Below, in pieces: positions 41,189 to 51,756 of a stretch of DNA of 64,000 bases. Location: assembly GCA_039105265.1 (NCBI GenBank), contig JAPFFF010000008.1, positions 868,001 to 932,000 on the forward strand. Reading direction: 5' to 3'. Every line of letters begins with the position of its first letter. Position 1 is the first letter of the stretch. A program made the position numbers and the translations under genes. The stretch is from Tritrichomonas musculus (taxonomy: Eukaryota; Parabasalia; Tritrichomonadida; Tritrichomonadidae). The notes beneath the pieces were generated by a model that had not been told where the DNA came from, ran no database searches, and saw only the letters and a program-made list of their open reading frames with translations.

Positions 41189-41193
41189 AATGA
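41189..41193 (-). promoter_or_regulatory. Inr-like TCATT before the 87-aa gene
   Basis: TCATT on the minus strand, with its A 22 nt before the ATG at 41169. Confidence 0.4.
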
Positions 41194-41307
41194 ATTTTTC
41201 ATATCATATGTCATTGCATACCTTTTTATATCAAAAATATGTTCAATATTATTTATACAAATTTACAAAAACTGGCCAAAACACACTAATTTAAGATTAA
41301 TTCATAA

Positions 41308-41381
41308 AGCGATGTGGGACAGCAGGTTACTTCGCGAGGCTCATAACCTCGAGATCGGTGGTTCGAATCCATCCATCGCTC
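41308..41381 (+). tRNA. tRNA-Met (anticodon CAT)
   Basis: The acceptor arms AGCGATG and CATCGCT pair perfectly. The anticodon arm CGAGG-CTCATAA-CCTCG gives CAT, and the T arm GGTGG-TTCGAAT-CCATC contains a perfect B box GGTTCGAATCC. The T loop has the standard TTCGAAT, which favours elongator over initiator Met; the D arm is less regular. A run of six T follows at 41384-41389 as a Pol III terminator. No intron, and CCA is not encoded. Confidence 0.9.
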
Positions 41382-41383
41382 AT

Positions 41384-41389
41384 TTTTTG
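41384..41389 (+). terminator. Pol III T-run after tRNA-Met
   Basis: Six consecutive T residues shortly after the tRNA 3' end, interrupted by G and followed by a second T run. Confidence 0.7.
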
Positions 41390-41671
41390 TTTTTTTCTGA
41401 ATTTATTCAGAACAAAAAGATATATTCTCTGGAGCAAAAATGCATTATGACACATAATAAAAGTAAAATATTAGGTCAAAAATGATGTTTACTAATAATG
41501 CTCAGAATTTGAAAAAAAAAATCTTATTTATTGAAATTTTTAAAATCCAAAATTCAAATGAAGAACAAAGAACTTTATTATTCTGTTGTTAGTTTCATTC
41601 TATGTTCTATTTAAAAGTTAACAACACCGATTTCCCAAAATATAAAATAAAATAAAAACTAATATTATCAA

Positions 41672-41673
<2 letters not shown>

Positions 41674-41706
<33 letters not shown>

Positions 41707-42337
41707 TTTTTCAACCAACTGCAGGCGAAACAAGGCAGAAGCATTTTTGTGTATCTATATCCTTTGGTGTTCCATTGTACATTATTGCAAATTCTTCTTT
41801 ATGATATTCCATCTTATAAACAGGACTTATTTCATTAAAGAGATCAATTGCAGCTTGATTTTTAGTTGTTACATAAAATTCAAGATCGCTTTGTTCAGGA
41901 ATTTTATTAAGAAGAGATCCAATGAGCGCTTTTGCTATTTCTTTAGAATCACAATAGCAAGGTGAAATGTCCCATTCTACGTTAGATTTGAAAATAGATG
42001 CGTAGTCTTTGAGCTTTTTATTGCTGTCGTAGTAAACAAAAGTGAGGGCGTTTGATTTTTTGAGCCATCTTTTTAAAAATTCTTTACGATCTCCAGGAAA
42101 ACAATTTTTATCATACTCTGCAATATCGTTATAGTGCTCTTCTTCATTATAAGGTAAAATTGGAAGTTTAATATCGACTTTTGCAGATTTACCAGTGTAC
42201 ATTCTAGCATATTCCGAAATTGTAAATCCTTTTTTTTGGTAAAATGGAATTAAAGAATGAACGCCAAAAATGCCAGTTACACATCCTTTACAATGCTCCA
42301 ATGCTTTGTCAAATAATACTCTTATAATATGAATGTA
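41674..42337 (-). pseudogene. Start-less GNAT acetyltransferase copy ending in poly(A)
   Basis: Open from 42337 with no ATG for the first dozens of codons. GNAT-like motifs: the end of an acetyl-CoA-binding domain, FGVHSLIPFYQKKGFTISEY, followed by a second acetyltransferase-like domain (FPGDRKEFLKRWLKKSNALT, LEFYVTTKNQAAIDLFNEIS), a layout like bacterial YitH-type GNATs. The expected first 80-100 residues, including the main acetyl-CoA motif strand, are missing. The coding part is otherwise intact to TGA at 41711. Only 7 nt later a run of 30 A (minus strand, 41703-41674) begins. A short 3' UTR followed by poly(A), together with 5' truncation, is the structure of a retrotransposed mRNA copy. 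Confidence 0.6.
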
Positions 42338-42623
42338 TTAAATTATATTTTTAAACCAATCTTAGCATTGTTATTTTTGGAGAAATATAGTACTTTTTCT
42401 AAAGTTAAGTTTAAAGGTAGATTAAAACAATTTTCATCGGGATACAATTATTTGCATTTATGTCATAAATTTATTAAATAACGATTATGTTTTTATGAAA
42501 AAATCGATTAAGAAGAAAATTGAGAAATCTACTCAGAAAAATAAAGAAGGTATTTTAAAAAGTTTGATTTACGTATAGTTTTTGCTTTAAATATTTCACT
42601 TTTCATAACAACATTCAATTTAA

Positions 42624-43501
42624 AGTAAATTAAAGGTCGTACAACTTAGTTTTTACAGTAAAACTCAATGATTGGTTTGTTTAAACTAATTATATTTTAT
42701 TATTATAATAATAATCATTTTTATAAATATTTGCATCGTACAAAATTCAAATTAAAATAAAAACTAAAAGGATATAAGTATATATTAAATTTTCTTCAGA
42801 AAATAAATTTGAGTATTTTATCTCAATTTATTTTAATTATTTTTGATAAGAATTTTATAACACTTTCTAAAAATTTAGAATAGCGATAACTTTTTATATA
42901 ATTTATTCTAATCATTAATTCTTTTTATATCTTTTTATATGCTTTTAAAACATTAAGTGTTATATAAAAATAGTTATTATTATTGAAAAAAAAAAATTCA
43001 TTTTTTAGCTAAAAATGTAGAAAAATTGAATTTGTTGAATTATTAAATGATGATTTTAAAAAAATTGGACGTTACAGGAGTCCAATGAAGAATATAGTTT
43101 TATTTATATGCATTTACTCTCTAATATATTTGAATTTCATTCCAAATCAAATGTCAGTTTTTTCTAAAAATGAAGATTTAGTTGATTGGTTTCATAAATA
43201 TAAAAAGTCAAATATTTCAGTTATTGAAGGATTTCGTCAAAAAGTAAAATATTATTTGTATAACACATAGTATACCCATTCAAATGGCATCTATATTTTT
43301 TAAATGATACAAATATATAAGAAATCGATAAATATTGAATTTTAATTAAAGTCTTTATTTCTACTATTACATTTTATAATATTGGATATAAAATATATAT
43401 ATTATATATTATTATTATTAAATAAATTAATTATTAAGATAAATATAAATTTATTTAATTTTATTTTTTATTCAATTTAGTTGTACGACCTTTAGTAAAT
43501 T
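42624..43501. mobile_element. 862-bp inverted-repeat element with 8-bp target-site duplication
   Basis: The termini AAAGGTCGTACAACT (42632 onward, and inverse ending at 43493) are flanked on both sides by AGTAAATT (42624-42631 and 43494-43501), a perfect 8-bp duplication. The interior is AT-rich with one ATG-started frame of 61 codons at 43085-43270 (FSKNEDLVDWFHKYKKSNIS), too short for a transposase and of unknown origin. This is a non-autonomous DNA transposon; duplication length fits hAT-like families. Perfect duplication and termini suggest a fairly recent insertion. Confidence 0.8.
43085..43270 (+). CDS. 61-aa open frame inside the 862-bp element
   Basis: Starts at ATG 43085. A hydrophobic N-terminus (NIVLFICIYSLIYLNFI) could act as signal or anchor, followed by a charged segment. 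It may be a chance frame or a remnant of what the parent transposon encoded. There is no recognised motif and no Inr. Confidence 0.2.
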   Translation: MKNIVLFICIYSLIYLNFIPNQMSVFSKNEDLVDWFHKYKKSNISVIEGFRQKVKYYLYNT

Positions 43502-43704
43502 TTTACAAAAATTGAAAGTAAACATAAAATAATAAACAATTTATTTTTAATTTATCTTTCGTAGTATCTAATATATATAGTGTATTATACATTTTAACAT
43601 ATTTAGTAATGATTATTTATATATATTTATTTTTTAAAAATACACACAAAGTTTATTAATGGTAAAATTACTAAATAAACGTTTACATTAGAAATATCTA
43701 CAAA

Positions 43705-46659
43705 ATGGATTTTGCAGAAGTATTCTACAATGCATCAGATTTCCAAATAGATGAGAATGAATTTGACAAAAGGCCATCTGGGACAGTCTATGTTGCCAAA
43801 AATATAAAAGATGGTAAGCTTTATGAATGTAAAATTATGAATACTGATGATTTCAATGGATACGAGCAGATGTTATTTATGAAAGAGTCTATGATTCTTA
43901 CCAAACTAAAGCACTCAGGAATTGCTGCGTTTAAAGGTATAAACTTCCAATCATTTAAAAATCGAAATAAATTAGAACCATCAATCATCACAGAATACTT
44001 TAAAAATGGTTCATTAAGAACAGTACTAGATCAAGAAAAGAAATCATTAACTGATTCATCATGGAATCCCACTAACAAATATATATTATTACTTGGAATA
44101 ACTAACGCAATGAAATACTTGCACAAATACAGCATTACTCATTCAAATCTTAAACCAGCCAACATTCTTTTTGATGAAGAACATCGCCCACGAATTTGTG
44201 ATTTTGGATTTTCACGATTATTTAAAAAATCTCTCAAAGATCAAAACAAATTGACCATTGAAGGTCAAATTTACATAGCACCAGAATTATTGAATGGTGA
44301 GGAACATTTCACCTCAGCAGTTGATGTTTACTCGTTTTCAATGATCGCTTATGAACTTGTTACCGGAAAAGTACCATTTTCAGAACTTGGTCGATCAATA
44401 ACCGCCATTTCTCTTGGTCAAAAAGTGACAGAAGGTTATCGTCCAAAGTTCCCAGAATTTGTTCCAAAGAAGATGCAGGATCTGATCTCGCGGTGCTGGA
44501 GTACAGAAGCTTCTGAAAGACCTACTTTTGAAGAAATATTCAATGAGCTTTCAAAAGATTTCACCTATTTAGGTGAAATTGTTGATAATGATGAAGTGAA
44601 TGACTTTCTTTCATCACTTGAAGAACAAGTCGAATTTGAAGAATCATCCGTTATTCACCAAGAAAACAATGACGAACTTCGAAGTCAACTTTCAAGCTAC
44701 AAAGAAAGAAATAACGAACTTCGAATTCAACTAGATGACATTAAGAAAAAGCTTTCTAGTTATAAAGTATTAAATGAAGAACTTCAAAGTAAGCTTTCTA
44801 GTTACAATGAAGGATCTAATACGAAAGAAACAAATTTGAATGAAGAATTAAGAAAGCAACTCATTTTAATTAAGAAAAAGCTTTCATTTTACACCAAATC
44901 TAACGATGACTTTATCAAGGCTCTTGTTAGTTTGCACGGGCATGAAAAAGAAAAGAGTCTTAAAGAAGGAGTTCGTTATTTGAACGCCTCATCAGAAAAA
45001 GGAAACAGTTACTCGTCAATTCTTCTTGGAATCATGCACGAAACAGGCGAAGGTGTTGAAAGGAATTTCAGGAAGGCGAAGTTTTATTTTGAACGAGCCA
45101 CATTGCAAGGAAACTCATCTGGCTTTTATTTACTTGGCCTTTATTACAGCGATGGCTTCTATGTAAAGCAAGACTATTCAAAAGCCATTGAATATTATAA
45201 AAAGTCTGCTGATTCAAATTCATTGAATAATCTTGGCTATCTGTACGACAATGGAATTGGCGTTGAGCGAGATTATTCAAAAGCAATTGAATATTATTCA
45301 AAATCAGCTGAACTTGGCAATTCAAATGCATTAAACAATCTTGCTTATTTATATAAAAAAGGAGAAGGTGTTAAACGAGATATTTCAAAGGCTATTGCAT
45401 ACTATCAGAAATCAGCTGATCTTGGAGATTCAACAGCATTGATTTATCTTGGCCATTTGTATTCAAAAGGAGAAGGTGTTGAGCAAGATTATTCAAAGGC
45501 TATTGAATGTTATCAAAAATCAGCCGATCTTGAGAATTCAAATGCATTTTATAACCTTGGCCATATGTATTTGAATGGAGAAGGTGTTGAAAAAGATTAT
45601 TCAAAAGCAATCAAATATTTTCAAAAATCAGCTGAACTAGGAAATGAAAAAGCTTTGAATTATCTTTATAAGAAAAAAGAAGATCATAAAAAAGATGATT
45701 CAAAAACAATTAAATATTATCTGAAATCAGCAGATTTAGGAAATTCGTATGCATTGAATCATCTTGGTTATTTATATGAAAAAGGTGAAAAAGTCAAGCA
45801 AGATTATTCAAAAGCTATTGAATTTTATCAAAAATCTGCTGATCTTCAAAATGCTTCTGCTTTGAGTAATCTTGGTAATTTATATGTAAACGGAAAAGGT
45901 GTCAAACAGGATTATTCAAAAGCAATTGATTATTATTCAAAATCAGCCAAGCTTGGTGATACAACTGCATTGAATTATCTTGGTTATTTGTATGCAAATG
46001 GAAAAGGCGTAAAACAAGATTATTCAAAGGCAATTGAGTATTATCAAAAATCAGCTGATCATGGAAATCCTTATGCATTTTGTATTCTTGGTTGTTTTAA
46101 TGAAAAAGGAACTGGAACTAAACAGAATTATTCAAAAGCTGCTGAATTTTATCAAAAGTCTGCTGATCTTGGAAATTCAAATGCTTTAAATAATCTTGCT
46201 TATTTGTATAAGAACGGAAAAGGTGTAAAACAAGATTATTCAAAGGCAATTGATTATTATCAAAAAGCGGCTCAACATGGAAGTTCTTCTGCTTTGTATA
46301 ATCTTGGTTGTTTGTATGAAAAAGGTGAAGGTGTTGTTCAAGATAATTCAAAGGCAATTGATTATTATCAGAAATCAGCAACTCTTGGAGATTCTTCTGC
46401 TTTGTATTACCTTGGATATTTATTCGCTAATGGAAAAGGCGTGGAGCAAAATTATTCTAAAGCAGTCGATTTTTATAATAAATCTGCTGAACTTGGAAAT
46501 TCAAATGCTTTAAATAATCTCGCTCATTTGTATGCTAATGGAAAAGGTGTCAAGCAAGATTATTCAAAGGCAGTTGATTATTACCAAAAATCCGCAAAAC
46601 TTGGAAATGAAAAAGCACATAAATACCTCCGTCAACTTCAAAGACAAATGAAAAAATAA
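43705..46659 (+). CDS. TKL-like pseudokinase with coiled coil and 16 Sel1 repeats
   Basis: A protein of 984 aa. The kinase domain (about residues 20-290) has a glycine-poor first loop (KRPSGTVYVAKN), a beta-3 Lys in YECKIMN, and SITHSNLKPANILFD as catalytic loop. The HRD triplet is HSN, so the catalytic Asp is Asn. The DFG is intact (ICDFGFSRLF), as are IYIAPELLN, SVDVYSFSMIAYEL-type helix F (VDVYSFSMIAYEL) and CWSTEASERPTF. It is predicted to bind but not efficiently transfer phosphate. Residues about 310-400 form a coiled coil with repeats of ELRSQLSSYKERNN. From about 415 to the end come 16 Sel1 repeats of 36 residues (YSKAIEYYQKSADLGNSNAL, NNLAYLYKKGEGVKQD), among the most regular arrays in the window. 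A scaffold role is inferred. The stop overlaps TAAA. Confidence 0.9.
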   Translation: MDFAEVFYNASDFQIDENEFDKRPSGTVYVAKNIKDGKLYECKIMNTDDFNGYEQMLFMKESMILTKLKHSGIAAFKGINFQSFKNRNKLEPSIITEYFKNGSLRTVLDQEKKSLTDSSWNPTNKYILLLGITNAMKYLHKYSITHSNLKPANILFDEEHRPRICDFGFSRLFKKSLKDQNKLTIEGQIYIAPELLNGEEHFTSAVDVYSFSMIAYELVTGKVPFSELGRSITAISLGQKVTEGYRPKFPEFVPKKMQDLISRCWSTEASERPTFEEIFNELSKDFTYLGEIVDNDEVNDFLSSLEEQVEFEESSVIHQENNDELRSQLSSYKERNNELRIQLDDIKKKLSSYKVLNEELQSKLSSYNEGSNTKETNLNEELRKQLILIKKKLSFYTKSNDDFIKALVSLHGHEKEKSLKEGVRYLNASSEKGNSYSSILLGIMHETGEGVERNFRKAKFYFERATLQGNSSGFYLLGLYYSDGFYVKQDYSKAIEYYKKSADSNSLNNLGYLYDNGIGVERDYSKAIEYYSKSAELGNSNALNNLAYLYKKGEGVKRDISKAIAYYQKSADLGDSTALIYLGHLYSKGEGVEQDYSKAIECYQKSADLENSNAFYNLGHMYLNGEGVEKDYSKAIKYFQKSAELGNEKALNYLYKKKEDHKKDDSKTIKYYLKSADLGNSYALNHLGYLYEKGEKVKQDYSKAIEFYQKSADLQNASALSNLGNLYVNGKGVKQDYSKAIDYYSKSAKLGDTTALNYLGYLYANGKGVKQDYSKAIEYYQKSADHGNPYAFCILGCFNEKGTGTKQNYSKAAEFYQKSADLGNSNALNNLAYLYKNGKGVKQDYSKAIDYYQKAAQHGSSSALYNLGCLYEKGEGVVQDNSKAIDYYQKSATLGDSSALYYLGYLFANGKGVEQNYSKAVDFYNKSAELGNSNALNNLAHLYANGKGVKQDYSKAVDYYQKSAKLGNEKAHKYLRQLQRQMKK

Positions 46660-47698
46660 ATTTTTTTCGCTCTCTTTCTTCTTTTTTGATTATGAATAAA
46701 ATAAATTGTAATATTTTATTCTTTTTATTTTTTAAATGTTTGAATTTCAAAGGTTACAGGCTCATTTTCTTCATCAGTTTTATATATTTATTTATCTAAG
46801 CTTGCGGTTGGATTAATTAAAATGTTTTTTTTATGTCGATTTCAGATTTCTTTTGGACCAACAATCAGAATAAAATGAAGATCATTAGATACTTTGGGAT
46901 TGTTAATGAGTTCATCTCTCAATAAAAACTTGTTATGATTGGAATTTATGGCAGTTTTAGAAAACATTTTTATAAAAATGAATTGAAATAAAATACTATT
47001 ACATTATAAATTCAAAAAGTTGATAAATTTGATTAGGGAAATTTCATTTATAAATGAATAATATTGCGATCAGCAAAAACAATTTTTTTAATGATTCTAA
47101 TATCTTAATTTGATCTTTTGACTTATCAAAATTTTAATGATTTTTTCATCTCAACTTTTTAGACTTATCAAAATTTTAATGACTTTTTCATCTCAACTTT
47201 TTAGACTTATCAAAATTTTGATGATTTTTTCATCACACACTTTTAGACTTAGAATAATTAACTTGACTTTTTCATCAATCAAATTCGAGTCTACCTATAT
47301 GTTATATTTACATATTGGACCAATTTTTTGTACAAATGCCGTATATGCTCAAATTTAATTTAGTTCTATAACCACTAGGTGCCAATTCAAAGAAAATGGG
47401 CAGATTTTAACTTTTTAAAAAAATATCAAATTTCAAAGCAAAAACTTTTATCTCTTTTCTTTTCAATGCAACACAAAAGTTTTCGTACGAAAAAATAATA
47501 ACGAATTCTCACTTGTAGGGCGGGAAGGGTAATAATATCATTAATAAACCTTTATTATTTGAACATTCATAAAAGTAGTAACATGATTGTGTATAAACTA
47601 CTGAATATTAAATAAATAATAACAATAGATATTTATGATATATTTTTTTTAATTATTCTAATAATAATTAAACTTTATTAAAATTTTTACCCAATATT
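46660..47698. other. Intergenic region with a 42-bp tandem repeat
   Basis: At 47120-47245 three copies of a 42-bp unit (GACTTATCAAAATTTTAATG and on) start at 47120, 47162 and 47204, with a partial fourth. A frame through it gives a 14-residue repeat, but its ends show no gene signals, so I treat it as non-coding. The rest is AT-rich. Confidence 0.6.
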
Positions 47699-48997
47699 TT
47701 AATGAACGTTCTTTTTCTTATCAACTGGAATCATTATGATTGCATTAGAAATGCCAGACTGTATAATTTCATCTATTGATTCCAATTCCGAATTCTCAGC
47801 AATTTCAACGATTTGAAGAGCATTTGTATAAGCGAAAGCATTTTGATAAATCTTTTTAAGGTGCTGTGGCAAGAAAATGCTTCTTATTGATGATCCTCGA
47901 AGAGCATCAATCTCAATTTCTTCAAGTTCAGAATTTAATGGAATTTCAATTTTATTAAGACGATTACAAGAACAAAAAGCATTGCTTCCAAGTTTCCTAA
48001 CACGAGGTGGAATAAAAATGCTTTCAATATGTGTCTGCCTAAATGCATCTCTAAATTTCTCAATTAATGAAATTCTTGGAATTTCGACTTTTTTTAGCTT
48101 TGAACATGAACTGAAAGCACAAAATCCAATATTTATTACACTCGAAGGAATGCAAATATATTGAATAGAAGTATTGCTAAATGACAATCCTTCAATTACT
48201 TGAAGTTGTGAATTTGGTGAAAATTCAACTTTTTTAAGATTTTTACAAGTACAAAAAGAGCTATAACCAATTTTAGTTACTGAAGATGGGATATAAAGAG
48301 ATTCAAGTAAAAGGCCAAAGAATGAGTATTCAGAAATAATTTTAATGAATGGTTGAATTATGATTTTTTTTCTTGTACTAAATGAATAAATAAAAATGTC
48401 AAAATCATCAGATTTTAAATCTGATTTCTTAATTAAACATTCATTGTCATATATTTTGGCATTTTGTTCTTTACGTGAAATAATATTGATTTTTGGTTTT
48501 CGTGTATTATAAAAAGAATCACCACGAATGTTTACAATATCTGATGGAAGTGAAATATTTTCGATCGGACATTTGTAAAATGCATGTTCTCCAACTGTTT
48601 TTAATTCTGTATTTGTTGGAATTTCAAATTTGGAAAGGTTTCGGCAGTCATTAAATGCACCTGAACAAATTTTCGTAACATGAGATGGAATAGAAATACT
48701 TTCTATTGATGAAGACAGAAAAGCATCCTCTTCAATTGTTTCAAGTTCTGAATCTGGTGGAAATGAAATATTTTTGATTGATTTTTGGTCTTTAAAAGCA
48801 CATTTAGAGATACTTGTTACAATGTACTGTTGATTTTCGTAATTTATTGATCGTGGAATCACAATGTCACCCAAGTATAGATTATTTCCAAAAACAGATG
48901 CTGTTTTATCTTCTTCATTTAAATTATAGCTGAGTTTTCCTTGATTAACTTTTTTAATTTGCTCTTCTTCGCTTTCAAAACGATGATTCCAAAACAT
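47699..48997 (-). CDS. BspA-like leucine-rich-repeat protein
   Basis: A protein of 432 aa from ATG 48997; the frame extends upstream only to a TTG. After a 40-residue polar N-terminus and an extended strand region (LYLGDIVIPRSINYENQQYI) come about ten LRR_5-type repeats with the pattern SSIESISIPSHVTKICSGAF and NLKKVEFSPNSQLQVIEGLS. A non-repeat island at about residues 180-225 (ISRKEQNAKIYDNECLIKKS) splits the array, as in many trichomonad BspA-like proteins. No signal peptide or membrane helix is present, so this copy belongs to the cytosolic or unconventionally exported class. The frame is intact and the stop overlaps TAAA. The function is probably protein interaction or adhesion; the family is known but this member is uncharacterised. 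Confidence 0.85.
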   Translation of the reverse strand: MFWNHRFESEEEQIKKVNQGKLSYNLNEEDKTASVFGNNLYLGDIVIPRSINYENQQYIVTSISKCAFKDQKSIKNISFPPDSELETIEEDAFLSSSIESISIPSHVTKICSGAFNDCRNLSKFEIPTNTELKTVGEHAFYKCPIENISLPSDIVNIRGDSFYNTRKPKINIISRKEQNAKIYDNECLIKKSDLKSDDFDIFIYSFSTRKKIIIQPFIKIISEYSFFGLLLESLYIPSSVTKIGYSSFCTCKNLKKVEFSPNSQLQVIEGLSFSNTSIQYICIPSSVINIGFCAFSSCSKLKKVEIPRISLIEKFRDAFRQTHIESIFIPPRVRKLGSNAFCSCNRLNKIEIPLNSELEEIEIDALRGSSIRSIFLPQHLKKIYQNAFAYTNALQIVEIAENSELESIDEIIQSGISNAIIMIPVDKKKNVH

Positions 48998-50883
48998 TTT
49001 GTTTTTAAATAAGGGGATTAGACAAAAAAACCAATTCAATTTTTACAAATTTATGGTGAAAATAAAAATGGTTATAGGTCAATAATAATTTATCTATCAA
49101 AATTGATATTGCACTTGAGAATTCAATTTTTAAACGAAAAAAACATAAATATCTCATCATAAATTATATTTTATTTTTGATTGAATTATTATTTAATGTA
49201 TATATAAATGTAAATATTTATATTTTTAATATATATTTTCAATTTAACTAAATCATCAAAATAATATTTCTAAATTATGACATGTTAATAATATATTAAA
49301 AATTGCATCGTAACTGTTTGCAATGGTTATTTCTCTGTGAATTATATATATTTTTATTTTGATTCATTAATTATTCAATGAGTTATTTTGAGTTATGCAA
49401 AAAAAGCAAATCTGACACTCTAACCGTTTTTAAAAATAAGCTTGTTTTAGAAAATATGATTAAAATGATTATCCATTTTATGGACCAAAATTGTTAATTG
49501 CTTTTATATTTTCAAATGATATAATGATTTTAAAAATTGGTTGCATCTGCCAAAATATATTTTTTTGATTTTTTTGGGAAGTTCCTCAAATTATTAGAAC
49601 TCACCGTAACTTTTTTATACCTTTTATATAGATTATATTATTATGATGATTGATGATATTGATTAAATTTTCAAAGAGTTGTTTTTATTTTAAGTAGAAA
49701 AATAGCCTAAACTGAACTTTATTTTAATATACATAAGACAAAATTAGCAAAAATCTTTTATACAATTTATAATGTTCATATTGTTCAATATATTCTTAAG
49801 ATTTTTTTATTTCTAGTGATCCAAAATAATTTTTTAAGAAAATAATCTGAATGAAATCATTTGAGCAAGTAAAAGTATGCTAATAGTTGCATATATTTAT
49901 CATTCTAATAAATACTATGTTTAAATTACCAATCATATAAATTTCAAGCATTTCATAATCTAATTGTATACAGTAATCATATAAGTGACAATGATAATTA
50001 TGACAATAAGAAAAATAAAAAATAAAAAAAAAGTTAATTTAATGAATTTTTTTTAATATTTACTTTGAGAATGAGAAATTTTATAAATTTTTTATAAAAT
50101 AGAGCAATTATTGTATAAATATATATTTTAATTGCCAATAAAATTGATACTTTAGGAATATGATATAAATAATTGCATTTCCTTAAAATCATCTTATTAT
50201 TTTATAAAAATACATAGATTACTTTCATTTATAACATAATATAAAATATAATAATATTATTTAAAATTTATTTTCTATAAAAATATATTTTTATTTTAAA
50301 TAAATTTAAAGATATTAATATTTTATTATATTTCAATTTTTGCGAAGGCCCACAATTATTTCATAGAATTATCTCAAATATTTTTCTCTCAAATTTATGC
50401 GGATCCACCTTAACCAGAAATGGTTTTATTTTTTAATAAAATAAATCTCTGAATTATTCTCAAATATTTGAGCAATCGGGTATGAGTAGCGTGTTTTTTG
50501 ATAAGGGGGTTCAGAATATTTGAGTCATCGGGTATGAGTAACGTATGTTATTGAATTAAATCAAAAAATATAAATATTGGTATATATTTGAGATATTATA
50601 AAATTAAAATCAAGTTAATAGAATTATTAAATAAATATAAATATATTAAAAAAGTGTATTTACCAATTATCAAATATAAACTATTAATATGATGATAATC
50701 GTTTTATTCTTCTGATATATGGTTATTTTGTCTATTAAACAATGTTTTATATTATATTTAGAATATGTTATATGAAAATGTAATGGATTTACATTAAAAA
50801 AATTAAGAGTTTCATTTCACTTCCCTTCGAACTTCACTTCATTATCAAACAATTGAAAATAAATTTAACTGAATAATTTTTCT
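48998..50883. other. 1.9-kb AT-rich intergenic region
   Basis: No gene. Near its right part, ATATTTGAGYCATCGGGTAT followed by GAGTARCGT occurs twice, at about 50462 and 50518 (56 bp apart), in a slightly GC-richer island. Everything else is A/T-rich with no detectable structure. Confidence 0.5.
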
Positions 50884-50888
50884 TCATT
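50884..50888 (+). promoter_or_regulatory. Inr-like TCATT before the C39-like gene
   Basis: TCATTTTATT fits TCA+1YW; its A is 25 nt before the ATG at 50911. Confidence 0.5.
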
Positions 50889-50910
50889 TTATTAATTTTT
50901 AATATCAACA

Positions 50911-51756
50911 ATGATTAAAAAAGAATCTCAGCAGAATACAAAACAGAAAACCATTATATTTTTCACTATCTCATCATTGATTATAATAATTTGTTATTTG
51001 CTTCATAAAATTAAGATTATTCAAAACAATCTTGGACCAACTGATCCGTCAACAGTAATTCCAATTGGTGAACTAATAGAAAAGTCAATTTCTGGAGCAG
51101 CTTCAATTCAAGGAAAACTTGATCATTATGATTCTCCATATTTCAAAGAAATTGATTTTTACCATCAAAATCCAACAAACACATTGATTTCATACAAACA
51201 GTTCAAGACGTATCAGCAAACAACCTTTTATACCTGCGGATGCAGCTGTGCCTTGATGGTTCTTAATCATCTCGGTTACACAAAGCAAACAGAAAAAAGT
51301 ATTTACTTGGCAATGAAAGAAATACAACCAAATTTTGATTCATGTGGATCAACAGTCGATACGATGGAAAAATTTTTCAGGAATCTTGGATTTCAAACTG
51401 AAACAAAGAATTCGGTTGATCCTAAAAAAGGTCCAATTGAGCAAAATGGGCCTGTTCTCAATCCCGACAGGCTGCGTGACTATGCTATTTCAGCAATACA
51501 AAATAATCAGTATATAATATGCATTAGTCCAATTCTTGGAGGACATTGGACTGTTATTGCTGGAATTGACACAATGGGGACTGAAACATCTTACGATGAT
51601 GTTATCATTATGGCTGATCCATTTGATTGGGGAGATCACAGGCAAGATGGTTATACTGTATACAATCTTCACAGTTTCTTAAGGATGTGGAGGTGTATTT
51701 TACCTGATCATGCTTCAGATGGTCCATTCAACTTTGTAAAAGTATGGAAAGATTAA
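50911..51756 (+). CDS. Membrane-anchored C39-like cysteine peptidase
   Basis: A protein of 281 aa. One hydrophobic segment near the N-terminus (residues 14-31, IIFFTISSLIIIICYLL) follows a Lys-rich start, giving a type II anchor with the body outside or in the lumen. The body fits the papain-like C39 fold: catalytic Cys in QQTTFYTCGCSCALMVLNHL, catalytic His in ISPILGGHWTVIAGID and Asp in VIIMADPFDWGD, in the right order and spacing. C39-type domains cleave leader peptides of exported bacterial peptides when fused to ABC transporters, but this stand-alone form is more like bacterial C39-like secreted proteins; acquisition from bacteria is possible. The frame is intact and the stop overlaps TAAA. 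Confidence 0.7.
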   Translation: MIKKESQQNTKQKTIIFFTISSLIIIICYLLHKIKIIQNNLGPTDPSTVIPIGELIEKSISGAASIQGKLDHYDSPYFKEIDFYHQNPTNTLISYKQFKTYQQTTFYTCGCSCALMVLNHLGYTKQTEKSIYLAMKEIQPNFDSCGSTVDTMEKFFRNLGFQTETKNSVDPKKGPIEQNGPVLNPDRLRDYAISAIQNNQYIICISPILGGHWTVIAGIDTMGTETSYDDVIIMADPFDWGDHRQDGYTVYNLHSFLRMWRCILPDHASDGPFNFVKVWKD

